This document shows, piece by piece, positions 20,171 through 28,922 of a stretch of DNA of 64,000 nucleotides (within the stretch, counting starts at the first letter, position 1; each line of letters begins with the position of its first letter). The DNA is taken from contig NZ_SZQL01000008.1 of the NCBI RefSeq assembly GCF_005233845.1, forward strand, positions 124,001 to 188,000. Reading direction: 5' to 3'. The DNA comes from Ilyomonas limi. GTDB taxonomy: Bacteria > Bacteroidota > Bacteroidia > Chitinophagales > Chitinophagaceae. A model generated the notes under the pieces. That model searched no databases, was not told the origin of the DNA, and worked only from the letters and a program-made list of their open reading frames with translations. The position numbers and the translations under genes were made by a program.

Positions 20171-22663
20171 TTACTCCGTTCTCAAACTCCTCACAGGGTT
20201 AGCTAATGCCGCTTTTATCGCTCTAAAGCCAACGGTTAACAAGGCTATCAATAATACTGCAACAGCAGCAACCACAAACATCCACACGCTTATTTGTATG
20301 CGATAGGCAAAATCCTGCAACCATTTATTCATTACCAGCCATACAACAGGAGATGCGACAACAAATGCAATAAGTACCAGTTTCAGAAAATCCTTAGATA
20401 ACAAGGAAACAATGCCTGATACGTCCGCACCTAATACTTTACGGATACCTATTTCCTTGGTGCGTTGTTCAGTAGAGAAAGTTGCCAATGCAAACAACCC
20501 AAGGCAGGCGACAAAAATGGTAAGTCCGGCAAAAATACCCAGTATCAACCCGATATTTTGTTCTGCTTTATAGGTGTTATTAAAACGGTCATCTAAGAAA
20601 GAGTAAGTAAACGGAGATGCGGTTGTTAAGCCATCCCATTTACTTTTCATTGTTTTCAATAGCCCTGCAATCTCTTTTGTTTTTGCCTTTACAATGATAT
20701 TCGCATTATCATTTCCTAATACCATTACCAGTGGCGTAATGAGTTCGTGCAGCGATTTAAAATGAAAATCTTTTACAATTCCTATCACATGATAAGTAGT
20801 AGTTTTTCCATCATTATTCGTACGGCTTAAGGTATGTTGTAATGCATCCCCTTTCCAGCCAAATGCCCTTGCAGCCGTTTCATTGATGATGATAGCAGTA
20901 GAATCGGAGCCATATTCCTTAGAGAAATTCCTGCCGGCAACCATCTGCATTCCTAATGCCGGAATATATTGGTCATCCACCATATACCGCAGTGTATTGG
21001 TAAGCTGCGTAGTTTGATTGTCGGCATATACCAGGAAGTTATTATTATAAGAAGGTCCTGCAGGTAAATAACCCGAAGTACTGGCATATAGCACACGCGG
21101 GTCTTGCAGCAATTGTTGTTTAAAGGCTTCTGCATTGTTGCCCAACCAATAGCTCTCCTGTACTACAATTACCTGCTCTTTATTATAACCTAATTTTTTG
21201 TGCCGGATATAAGAAAGCTGTTGATAAACAACCAGCGTACCAATGATTAAACTAATGGAAATAAAGAATTGAAAAACAACCAATGCACTGCGCAAACCAA
21301 TGCTCCCTTTACCAGAAGTAAACTTTCCTTTTAAAACGGTAATGGGATTGAAAGAGGAAAGGAAAAATGCAGGATAACTGCCAGCCAAAATGCCGGTGAT
21401 TAAACCAAATAAAATAAGCGCCGGTATAACGTATGGATTGCTCCAAAACTGTAATGATAAACTGAGATGCGTAAGGTTATTGAAAAAAGGCAGTGCAGCT
21501 TGCACCAGCAAAATGGAGAGCACCAAAGCAACGGCTGTAAGCAACAACGACTCCACCATAAACTGGCGTACCAATTGGCTTTTAACAGAACCCATTACTT
21601 TTCTGATGCCTACTTCTTTTGCCCTTTTTGATGCGCCTGCCGTAGATAGATTCATGAAGTTGATACACGCAATAAGCAGCATAAAAACAGCTACAACACT
21701 AAAAATATATACGTATTGGATGTCACCGGAAGGCTGCATATCGCCGGTTAAATCGGAATGCAGGTGAATAGAAGTTAAAGGCTGTAATTTAAAGCTGATG
21801 TCGTTGCCACTTTGCCTGAATTGCGAAATACTCACACCCATTGCTTTCTGCAATTGCGGCCCAATATATTTATCTACTTCCTGCGGAAGTTTTGATTCTA
21901 ACTTTCTGTAATCATAATCTTTTGGCAGAATGAGATAAGTAAAAAAGTTAGAAGCCATCCAGGTATCTTCCTTTGCTTCAGGCAAAGTGGTCATGGATGC
22001 CAGTAACCCAAAGCGTTCAAAATGCGAATTAACCGGTATTTCGTTATATATGCCGGTAACTGTAAGTGCTGTATTATTATTGTCTTTAAATAGGAGCACT
22101 TTTCCTATCGGGTCTTCATTACCAAAATATTTTTTTGCAACAGCCTTAGAAATTATAACGGTATTGGGTTGTTGCAATACGGTAGCTGCATCTCCTTTTA
22201 TTAATGGTAATGTAAATACCTGGAAGAAGTTGGCATCAACAAAAGCAATCGGATCTTCTCTGAACATTTTGTTGCCGTAAGTAATGCGGGGCGTACCATA
22301 GCTGCGAAGACGTGTTGCATCCAATACTTCAGGAAAATCTTTTTTGAATGTTTGTGCAACCGGTGGCATTACATTAGCTTCTTTTATTTCACCACCATTC
22401 ATTTTACCACGGAATATTACACGTACTATCTGGTCTGCTTTTTCATTGAAACGGTCATAACTCAGTTCGTTTTGCACATACAGCATGATAAGCAAACAGG
22501 TAGCAATGCCTAAAGCAAGACCAAAAATGTTGATGGCAGAAAAACTTTTATGCCGCCAAAGATTCCTTACAGCTATTTTGAAATAATTACGAAATAAAGA
22601 TTGCCCCCTCGCCCCTGAAGGGGAACTTTTAACTCCGAAGGTGGACAGCGGCTTATTGTTCAT
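20171..22663 (-). CDS. FtsX/MacB-type ABC permease with repeat-encoded N-terminal extension (array member 9)
   Basis: 830-residue two-half permease, the longest in the array. The family start aligns at residue 24 (LFRNYFKIAVRNLWRHK), where the codon is TTA instead of ATG, so the paralogous start codon has been lost. Translation most likely begins at the ATG at 22663, giving a 23-residue extension rich in Ser, Gly and Lys, much of it encoded by the left arm of a palindromic repeat (22604-22634). A non-ATG start nearer the family position is an alternative. The rest is typical: IHLHSDLTGDMQPSGDIQYV before TM2, first coupling segment SKRAKEVGIRKVMGSVK, second QRTKEIGIRKVLGADV, tail NPVRSLRTE. 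Confidence 0.88.
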   Translation of the reverse strand: MNNKPLSTFGVKSSPSGARGQSLFRNYFKIAVRNLWRHKSFSAINIFGLALGIATCLLIMLYVQNELSYDRFNEKADQIVRVIFRGKMNGGEIKEANVMPPVAQTFKKDFPEVLDATRLRSYGTPRITYGNKMFREDPIAFVDANFFQVFTLPLIKGDAATVLQQPNTVIISKAVAKKYFGNEDPIGKVLLFKDNNNTALTVTGIYNEIPVNSHFERFGLLASMTTLPEAKEDTWMASNFFTYLILPKDYDYRKLESKLPQEVDKYIGPQLQKAMGVSISQFRQSGNDISFKLQPLTSIHLHSDLTGDMQPSGDIQYVYIFSVVAVFMLLIACINFMNLSTAGASKRAKEVGIRKVMGSVKSQLVRQFMVESLLLTAVALVLSILLVQAALPFFNNLTHLSLSLQFWSNPYVIPALILFGLITGILAGSYPAFFLSSFNPITVLKGKFTSGKGSIGLRSALVVFQFFISISLIIGTLVVYQQLSYIRHKKLGYNKEQVIVVQESYWLGNNAEAFKQQLLQDPRVLYASTSGYLPAGPSYNNNFLVYADNQTTQLTNTLRYMVDDQYIPALGMQMVAGRNFSKEYGSDSTAIIINETAARAFGWKGDALQHTLSRTNNDGKTTTYHVIGIVKDFHFKSLHELITPLVMVLGNDNANIIVKAKTKEIAGLLKTMKSKWDGLTTASPFTYSFLDDRFNNTYKAEQNIGLILGIFAGLTIFVACLGLFALATFSTEQRTKEIGIRKVLGADVSGIVSLLSKDFLKLVLIAFVVASPVVWLVMNKWLQDFAYRIQISVWMFVVAAVAVLLIALLTVGFRAIKAALANPVRSLRTE

Positions 22664-22763
22664 GTTGAATGATTTGCTGTGAATAGTAACTTCATAGAAG
22701 TTTATAAATATTGTAGTAACAATTCTATCTCCGGAGTTAAAAGCTCCCCTTTGGGGAACAGGG
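22604..22763. repeat. Inverted-arm repeat overlapping the 5' end of permease 9
   Basis: The left arm (about 22604-22634) contains CGCCCCTGAAGGGGAACTTT and the right arm (about 22736-22763) contains GTTAAAAGCTCCCCTTTGGG, roughly its inverted copy, with about 100 bp between. The ATG used by permease 9 (22663) lies inside the element, so the left arm is translated as the N-terminus of that protein. It is related to the element at 25435-25570. Confidence 0.65.
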
Positions 22764-22859
22764 CTGCAACGCTATACCAAGTCTCTGATGTTTTATGTTC
22801 CTAAGAATTTCCGACTTGCCGCATGAGAAGGGCGAAATCCGGAGACCCGCACAGCCTCT

Positions 22860-25232
22860 CTACTCACTCCTCAAACTCTTTGTTGGATTGGCTATCGCTG
22901 CTTTAATAGATTGATAACTTACCGTAACAATAGCAATGATTACCGATAATAAACCAGCGGCAGCAAACACCCACCATTCAATATCAATATGGTAACTATA
23001 GTTTTGCAACCACTTGTACATGGCATACCATGCAAGCGGCGATGCAATGATGAATGAAACGATCACAAGCTTCAAAAAATCGGTGGATAATAAGGTGGTA
23101 ATATTGGCCACACTTGCACCCAACACTTTGCGCACACCAATTTCTTTAATCCTGTTTTCTGCCATATAAGTTGCTAAGCCAAATAAACCAAGGCAGGAAA
23201 TAAAGATGGTTAAGCCTGCAAACAAAGCCGCTAAGGTGCCGGTGCGTTGTTCTTCTTTAAACTTCATTGCATACGTTTCATCGGCAAACTTGTAATCGAA
23301 CGGATATTGAGGATTGTATTTTTTAAACACCTGCTCAGCCAGCTTCAAATCCTCTGCAGTGGACCTGGCAGGATTGAGTTTGTAATGAATAGTAGTAAAC
23401 CACGATTTAGGTCCCTGCACCGCTAGTTGCTGCACTTTTTCGTAGGGCGATTCATAAATAAAATCTTTCAACACGCCTACTACATGCCAATCCTCTCCAT
23501 CAGCTTTTACAATCTGACCAATGGGGTCCTTTAAACGCATCACTTTTACAGCCGATTCGTTAAGCAGCAAGGCGGTAGAATCGGAAGGATAGTTGTAAAT
23601 ATCAATATCTCTGCCCTGCAGCAGCTGCACGCCCATTGTTTTTACAAAATTTGCATCCGAAGCCATCCTTACAAAGTCTGTTTTCTTATCTCCTTCTGTA
23701 CTACCCGGCCAGCTCCAGCCCCATCCGTCGCTATACCGTTGTGTGATCGGGCACTGCGATTTGGTAACAGAGAGAGCAGCACCACTGCTCAGCAATTCAT
23801 TCTTTATTAAGTCGTAATGTTTTTCTACATTGCCCTGCATGGGAGAATACACCAGTTTATCTCTTACATAACCAGCATCTCTGTTTTGCGCATACCTGAT
23901 CTGGTGCTCCACAATGATAGTACAGATGATGAGTGCAATGGCAAATGTGAACTGTAACACTACCAATACTTTGCGCGGCGTAACCAAGGCATGAGATGCT
24001 TTGAAGGTTCCTTTTAATACTTTTACCGGCTTGTAAGAAGACAAATAAAAGGCAGGATAGCTACCGGCAATAAAGCCGGTAAATAAAATAAAACCTATGA
24101 AGAACAACCAGAACAATGGACTGCTATAATCAATATACAGCTCTTTGCCTACGAGATTATTAAAAGCCGGTAAACTTATCTGAACAATGAGAACAGCAAT
24201 AATACCGGCAATCAAAGCGATCAAAATACTTTCACCAATGAACTGCGAAACCAGGCCACCTTTTTGCGCGCCCACTACTTTACGGATGCCTACCTCTTTC
24301 GCACGCTTTTCACTGCGGGCAGTGCTTAAATTCATAAAATTGATGCAGGCAATAAGCAGTATAAAAGCAGCAATTACACCAAATAATTTTACCATTTCTA
24401 TACGCCCGCCTACATAATTCCCATTCTCCGACTTGCTATACAGCCATCTGTCGCTCAACTTTTGTGTAAATACCTGCGTAGTAGATTTATCCTCGGTGTT
24501 AGCCGTATGATTGATGGTAATATTTTTAAGCTTCGCATCAAAAGCTGTCTGGCTTACACCGGGCTTCAGGAGAATGTATGTTTTTACAGAGTTATTACCC
24601 CAATATTCATCATCCCAGCCTATTTTCTTCATGTACGACCACGGCAGTAAATATTCAAAGTCGAAAGAAGTATTATTAGGCAAATCTTTTACCACACCGG
24701 TTACCGTAAAATTATCGGTACTATCAAGCCTTACCACCTTTCCCACAGCATCATCAGTACCGAATAATTTGTTGGCAAACTTTTGTGTAATTACAATATC
24801 ATCTATTTTGCTCAAAGCGGTTTTGGCATTGCCATGCACCAGCGGAAAGCTAAAAGTGGCAAGAAAGCCAGGATCAGTAAAATAGCCTTCAGCATTCAAA
24901 TGCTTATCACCCACCGTAAACAGGAAACCACTGGTATTTATTCTTACCACATCTTCCACATCAGCAGGGTATTCCAGCTTGATGGTTGGACCTAAAATTT
25001 TGGGCGTCGTGTTCCATGCCCACAACTCCCCGTTGAACTTATCGCGGTTGTTAGCAACATAAATACGGTCTGTTTTCTCGTGAAATTTATCATAACTTAA
25101 CTCGTTTTGTATCCATAATAAAATAAGGATAGCACTTGCCATACCAATGGCTAAGCCAAGGATGTTGATGGCCGAAAACCCTTTGTTACGAAAGAGATTA
25201 CGAAAAGCAATTTTGAAAAAATTCTTGATCAT
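22860..25232 (-). CDS. FtsX/MacB-type ABC permease (array member 10)
   Basis: 790-residue two-half permease. The frame is open from a TTG three codons upstream, but the ATG at 25232 giving MIKNFFKIAFRNLFRNK matches the family start. The region before TM2 is DRWLYSKSENGNYVGGRIE, the first coupling segment SEKRAKEVGIRKVVGAQK, the second NRIKEIGVRKVLGAS. The tail is NPTKSLRSE, where Thr replaces the Val found in all paralogs. It groups with members 4 and 5 by the SEKR signature. A strong minus-strand terminator lies between it and member 11, so it probably heads its own transcription unit. Confidence 0.93.
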   Translation of the reverse strand: MIKNFFKIAFRNLFRNKGFSAINILGLAIGMASAILILLWIQNELSYDKFHEKTDRIYVANNRDKFNGELWAWNTTPKILGPTIKLEYPADVEDVVRINTSGFLFTVGDKHLNAEGYFTDPGFLATFSFPLVHGNAKTALSKIDDIVITQKFANKLFGTDDAVGKVVRLDSTDNFTVTGVVKDLPNNTSFDFEYLLPWSYMKKIGWDDEYWGNNSVKTYILLKPGVSQTAFDAKLKNITINHTANTEDKSTTQVFTQKLSDRWLYSKSENGNYVGGRIEMVKLFGVIAAFILLIACINFMNLSTARSEKRAKEVGIRKVVGAQKGGLVSQFIGESILIALIAGIIAVLIVQISLPAFNNLVGKELYIDYSSPLFWLFFIGFILFTGFIAGSYPAFYLSSYKPVKVLKGTFKASHALVTPRKVLVVLQFTFAIALIICTIIVEHQIRYAQNRDAGYVRDKLVYSPMQGNVEKHYDLIKNELLSSGAALSVTKSQCPITQRYSDGWGWSWPGSTEGDKKTDFVRMASDANFVKTMGVQLLQGRDIDIYNYPSDSTALLLNESAVKVMRLKDPIGQIVKADGEDWHVVGVLKDFIYESPYEKVQQLAVQGPKSWFTTIHYKLNPARSTAEDLKLAEQVFKKYNPQYPFDYKFADETYAMKFKEEQRTGTLAALFAGLTIFISCLGLFGLATYMAENRIKEIGVRKVLGASVANITTLLSTDFLKLVIVSFIIASPLAWYAMYKWLQNYSYHIDIEWWVFAAAGLLSVIIAIVTVSYQSIKAAIANPTKSLRSE

Positions 25233-25350
25233 AGTATGCAAGTTGTGAATGGTGAATTGTCAATTGGGAATGGTGAATAGCTGTTCAGATTTCTTTCTTA
25301 ATATTCAATTGACCATTTAGTAATATTCAGTTTTCAACGGGTGTGCCAAT

Positions 25351-25381
25351 GCTAAAATCCTTACTGGCAAAGGATTTTAGC
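25351..25381. promoter_or_regulatory. Perfect 12-bp stem hairpin in the permease 10-11 spacer
   Basis: GCTAAAATCCTT (25351-25362) and its exact reverse complement AAGGATTTTAGC (25370-25381) are separated by 7 bases. Read on the minus strand it lies just beyond the terminator at 25391-25418. It could be a second terminator stem, an anti-terminator partner or a protein-binding palindrome. No T-run follows it on the minus strand, which argues against a simple terminator. Confidence 0.55.
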
Positions 25382-25390
25382 GAACACAAA

Positions 25391-25418
25391 TAAAAAAGGT
25401 GTTCGATAATGAACACCT
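25391..25418 (-). terminator. Rho-independent terminator after permease 11
   Basis: On the minus strand an 8-bp stem AGGTGTTC/GAACACCT with a 6-base loop is followed at once by TTTTTTATTTG. It lies about 155 bp beyond the stop codon of permease 11 and upstream of permease 10, so it should separate the ATPase-proximal unit from the other ten permeases. Confidence 0.75.
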
Positions 25419-25434
25419 GTTGTACGATTGTGAA

Positions 25435-25570
25435 GGGACGCCCCCAGCCCCTGAAGGGGAGCTTGTAGCTGCGTAAGCAAATTCGAGTTTGATTATTATT
25501 TAAATTGTAAAGTAATCCGTCAGCAATATTGTTGCTACAAGCTCCCCTTCAGAGGCTGGGGGCGTCGTCC
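25435..25570. repeat. Long inverted-arm repeat in the permease 10-11 spacer
   Basis: Left arm 25435-25469 (begins GGGACGCCCCCAGCCCCTGA and ends GAGCTTGTAGC) is nearly the reverse complement of right arm 25533-25570 (begins GCTACAAGCTCCCCTTCAG and ends GGGGGCGTCGTCC). The core contains GAGTTTGATTATTATTT, the same core word as the copy at 10114-10266. The arms differ from the other copies while the core is shared, suggesting one family with exchangeable arms. Confidence 0.8.
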
Positions 25571-25571
25571 T

Positions 25572-27950
25572 TTACTCAGTTCTTAAACTTTTTACCGGAT
25601 TTGCTATTGCTGCTCTTACAGCCTGAAAACTTACGGTTATAAGGGCAATTAATGATGCAATGAATGCAGCAAGAATAAAAATCCACCAACTTATATTAAT
25701 TCTATAAGCAAAATCTTCCAGCCATTTATTCATTGCCCACCATGCAACCGGAATGGCAATAACAATCGCTATCAATACCAGCTTCAAAAAGTCTTTGCTT
25801 ATTAGCTGTACAACGCTTGCAACACTTGCACCCAATACTTTGCGAATGCCTATTTCTTTTGTTTTTACCTGCGCCGTGTAGGTAGCTAATCCAAACAACC
25901 CAAGGCAGGAAATAAAAATAGCAATACCTGCAAATGCATTAAATAGTGTACCTGCACGCTCCTCAGATTTGTATTGCGTCTCAAAAGTTTTATCTAAAAA
26001 ATAATAACTGAAAGGGGAGTCGCCTGCGTATTTTTTATATTGTTTTCCTACTGCAGCTATTGCCTGCTGTGCATTGGCAGCAGTGGTGCGCACATACAGT
26101 ATATTTTTATTGTTCCAGTTTGTAAAAAAGATTAAAGGCGCAATTTTTTCTTTTAAAGATTGAAAGTTAAAATCCTGCACTACACCATGAATAGTTCCTT
26201 TAATGTTATGAAAAGTGATTTGCTGCCCAACATAAGGTTGTTTCAGCCCCATTCCCTTTACAGCCGTTTCATTTAAAACAAAGTAAGCACTATCTGCCGG
26301 CGTTCCGGTAAAGTTTTCTCCTTCCAAAAATTTTATTTTCATGGTTGGAATAAAATCTTTGTCGGCAGAAATCTGGATAATCATCATATTGCTGTTTGCC
26401 GGTTTTGCTGCCCAGTCAAGATCGCCGGTTGAAGCACTAACGTTTGCAAGGCTATAAGCATCGGATACGGCAACATTTAAAATACCTGTTTGTTTTTTCA
26501 GCTCTGTTTTTACCGCATCTGCATGATCCACTACTTCTTGTGTTAACGGAACAGAAAAGACATAGCTTTTATCATAACCCAGGTTCTTATTTTTTACAAA
26601 TTTCATCTGGTTGCTCATGACCATAGTGCAAACCAGTAAGATAACAGAAATGGCAAACTGAAATACTACCAGCGCTTTTCTAAAAAAAGCTGCGCTGATA
26701 CCGGAAGTCAGTTTTCCTTTTAAAGACTCAATAGGTTTAAAGGAGGATAATAATAAAGCGGGATAAATGCTGGATGCGACCAAGGTGCCCACAACAGCAA
26801 GTATTACCGCTTTCCACACATTTGCATCAGATAAAGTAAAAGATAATGTCTTACCCGAAATGTTATTGTAGAGCGGCATCAGTGAGTATATCAGCACTAT
26901 GGCAAGCCCTGTTGCCAGGCAAAACAGTACGATCGTTTCTATAGAAAATTGCAGGAATAATTGCCCTTTTTGTGCACCAACAATTTTTCGGATGCTCACT
27001 TCTTTTGCCCGGATTAAAGAACGCGCTGTTGAAAGGTTTACATAGTTGATACTGGCAATAGCTAATAATAATACTACAACCAGCATAAATATCTGCACCA
27101 TTCTTAATGCCGCATTGTTACCATCAGCACTTATTAAGTGAATAGCTGCGAGCTTTTGTAATTGAAAAGAAGCGTCGCTCTCCCCGTTTCTTGCTTTTTT
27201 ATATAAGGCAGAAAAGGTTTGTCCTGTTTTCACAGGATTGGCAGCAGGTTGCAGTTGTACGTAAGTGGTAAAAGTAAAATCGCCCAGGTCTTCATCAATA
27301 GTTTTCCAGTCGCCGTTGCCACCATTTTCAGTAAAATCTTTTGCTAACAAACTCATCGGAAAAATGGCATCGTACTGAATAGAAGAATTTTGGGGAAAGT
27401 CTTGCAGCACGCCTGTTACTGTAAAATTGTTTTTAAAAAATTGGAGGGTTTTACCTATTGCCTCTTCGTTGCCAAAGAGCTTTTGTGCAGTGGATTGGGT
27501 AAGCACCACAGAATTACTGTTTGGAAAAGCAGTGGCTTTATTTCCTTTTAAAAAATGGAAATTGAACATGCTAAAAAAGCCACTGTCCACATAGCCCACT
27601 ACATTGCCATCAAATATTTTAGTTCTTTCTTCATTGGATAAATTCTGGTCAAAATCCCTTGACGTTCTTACTACAGATTGTACTTCAGGAATTGATTTTG
27701 CAAAAACGCTCAGTGGTCCAGGAACGCCTGTCCAGGTGAGGTCTTCGCCATTCGATTTAAAATGCGAACTTAACCGGTATATCTGCTGATAGTCCTTATG
27801 AAATTTATCATAGCTTAATTCATTCTGTACCCACAACAGCAACATTATACCCGTTGCCAGCCCAACTGCCAAACCACTGATGTTGATGGCTGTATAAAAT
27901 TTATTCTTCAATAAACTTCGCCAGGCGGTTCTAAAGTAATTTTTAAGCAT
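25572..27950 (-). CDS. FtsX/MacB-type ABC permease (array member 11, ATPase-proximal)
   Basis: 792-residue two-half permease and the first permease after the ATPase in the transcription direction. It starts MLKNYFRTAWRSLLKNK. The first coupling segment LIRAKEVSIRKIVGAQK carries Ser where most members have Gly, as in member 3. The second is VKTKEIGIRKVLGAS, the only one preceded by VK rather than QR, RR or NR. The tail is NPVKSLRTE. Before TM2 it has LAAIHLISADGNNAALRM, a shortened version of the IHLHS region. It is the best candidate for the original partner of the ATPase, judged by position only. The 236-bp spacer upstream carries a 10-bp inverted repeat and a single repeat arm. Confidence 0.93.
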   Translation of the reverse strand: MLKNYFRTAWRSLLKNKFYTAINISGLAVGLATGIMLLLWVQNELSYDKFHKDYQQIYRLSSHFKSNGEDLTWTGVPGPLSVFAKSIPEVQSVVRTSRDFDQNLSNEERTKIFDGNVVGYVDSGFFSMFNFHFLKGNKATAFPNSNSVVLTQSTAQKLFGNEEAIGKTLQFFKNNFTVTGVLQDFPQNSSIQYDAIFPMSLLAKDFTENGGNGDWKTIDEDLGDFTFTTYVQLQPAANPVKTGQTFSALYKKARNGESDASFQLQKLAAIHLISADGNNAALRMVQIFMLVVVLLLAIASINYVNLSTARSLIRAKEVSIRKIVGAQKGQLFLQFSIETIVLFCLATGLAIVLIYSLMPLYNNISGKTLSFTLSDANVWKAVILAVVGTLVASSIYPALLLSSFKPIESLKGKLTSGISAAFFRKALVVFQFAISVILLVCTMVMSNQMKFVKNKNLGYDKSYVFSVPLTQEVVDHADAVKTELKKQTGILNVAVSDAYSLANVSASTGDLDWAAKPANSNMMIIQISADKDFIPTMKIKFLEGENFTGTPADSAYFVLNETAVKGMGLKQPYVGQQITFHNIKGTIHGVVQDFNFQSLKEKIAPLIFFTNWNNKNILYVRTTAANAQQAIAAVGKQYKKYAGDSPFSYYFLDKTFETQYKSEERAGTLFNAFAGIAIFISCLGLFGLATYTAQVKTKEIGIRKVLGASVASVVQLISKDFLKLVLIAIVIAIPVAWWAMNKWLEDFAYRINISWWIFILAAFIASLIALITVSFQAVRAAIANPVKSLRTE

Positions 27951-28039
27951 GAGGGCAGCTTTTTGTTGTTAGTATCAAGACTGGCTAACTGTGACGGATA
28001 TAGGATGGTATGGATTCCGATGAGCATAAATCATCCATT

Positions 28040-28066
28040 CTATACAAAGTTCATTTCTTTGTATAG
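28040..28066. promoter_or_regulatory. Perfect 10-bp inverted repeat upstream of permease 11
   Basis: CTATACAAAG (28040-28049) and CTTTGTATAG (28057-28066) are exact reverse complements with a 7-base spacer, about 90 bp upstream of the start of permease 11. The spacing fits a dimeric regulator's operator; an RNA hairpin is also possible. No T-run follows on the minus strand, so a terminator is less likely. Confidence 0.5.
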
Positions 28067-28151
28067 TTCATGTTTTACAGGTTTTCGGCTATTATTTATA
28101 GCAATCCAAACGAAACCTAAGACTTTACACAGCACATACGTCCAGGCTATT

Positions 28152-28189
28152 TAAAGCCTCCCCCTTCAGGGGAGATTGGCGGGGCTTTA
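28152..28189. repeat. Single repeat arm overlapping the ATPase stop codon
   Basis: This is a hairpin unit with AAAGCCTCCCCC on the left and GGCGGGGCTTT on the right around CCCTTCAGGGG. It matches the right arm of the copies at 2587-2697 and 5121-5271 and again contains the stop codon of the upstream gene (28187-28189). No paired left arm is found in this spacer. Confidence 0.65.
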
Positions 28190-28873
28190 CACCAATATAT
28201 TTTGTGTTACAGTTTGTCCGTCCAACATGCGGATGATACGATGGCTATAGCGGGCATCGTGTTCACTGTGCGTAACCATCACGATGGTGGTACCTTGTTC
28301 GTTCAACTCAGTAAGCAGTTCCATTACTTCATTACCATTATTACTGTCGAGGTTTCCGGTAGGTTCATCCGCTAATATCAGTTTTGGATTATTAACTACC
28401 GCACGCGCTACTGCTACACGCTGCTGCTGACCGCCGGACAATTGTTGCGGATAGTGATTGCGGCGGTGCATGATTTGCACTTTATCGAGTACATATTCTA
28501 CACGCTTTTTGCGCTCGGCAGGTTTTACGCCGGTGTAAATGAGCGGCAATTCTACGTTCTCATATACGGTGAGTTCATCAATCAAATTAAAGCTTTGGAA
28601 TACGAAGCCAATGTTGTGCTTGCGCAGGTCGGCACGCTTGCGCTCGTTGAAATGCGCCACTTCAATGCCATTGAAGATAAAGCTGCCTTTATCGGGGTCA
28701 TCGAGCAAGCCAAGAATGTTAAGCAGTGTAGATTTGCCGCAGCCCGAAGGTCCCATGATGGCTACAAATTCACCTTCTTTTACTTCAAGCGTTAGTTTGT
28801 TCAAAGCAACCGTTTCTACTTCTTCGGTACGATATACTTTTTCCAGATCTGTAATTTTTATCATGTTTGCCAT
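28187..28873 (-). CDS. MacB/LolD-type ABC transporter ATPase of the permease array
   Basis: 228-residue soluble ATPase that would energise the FtsX-type permeases from the cytoplasm. Walker A GPSGCGKST is at 41-49, the Q-loop Gln in VFQSFNL near 93, signature LSGGQQQR at 145-152, Walker B LILADEP at 165-171 with catalytic Glu170, and the H-loop His202 in VTHSEHD. The LDDPDKGSFIFNG region and the overall length fit the MacB/LolD/FtsE family. It lies 49 bp after the fusion-protein gene and 236 bp before permease 11, and is the only ATPase gene in the array. It would have to serve eleven permeases unless other ATPases act in trans (for example the one at 43814-44527). The ATG at 28873 is used; a second Met three codons on is possible. 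Confidence 0.95.
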   Translation of the reverse strand: MANMIKITDLEKVYRTEEVETVALNKLTLEVKEGEFVAIMGPSGCGKSTLLNILGLLDDPDKGSFIFNGIEVAHFNERKRADLRKHNIGFVFQSFNLIDELTVYENVELPLIYTGVKPAERKKRVEYVLDKVQIMHRRNHYPQQLSGGQQQRVAVARAVVNNPKLILADEPTGNLDSNNGNEVMELLTELNEQGTTIVMVTHSEHDARYSHRIIRMLDGQTVTQNILV

Positions 28874-28922
28874 GGTAATGCTGTTTAAAATGGTTTGAAT
28901 AGTTTTGTTTAGTTTGATTCGT

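Larger units (their letters stand above)
25242..25571. other. 330-bp spacer between permeases 10 and 11
   Basis: No coding region is seen. Reading with the minus-strand transcript, it contains the inverted-arm repeat (25570-25435), a terminator-type hairpin (25418-25391), a second perfect 12-bp hairpin (25381-25351), and then about 100 bp of AT-rich sequence before permease 10 in which no clear minus-7 box is visible. Confidence 0.7.

Noticed and set aside
2578-28186. CRISPR-like interpretation of the regularly recurring spacer repeats
   Set aside because: The repeats are separated by whole genes, differ in length and are palindromic with no unique short spacers; they are intergenic elements, not a CRISPR array.
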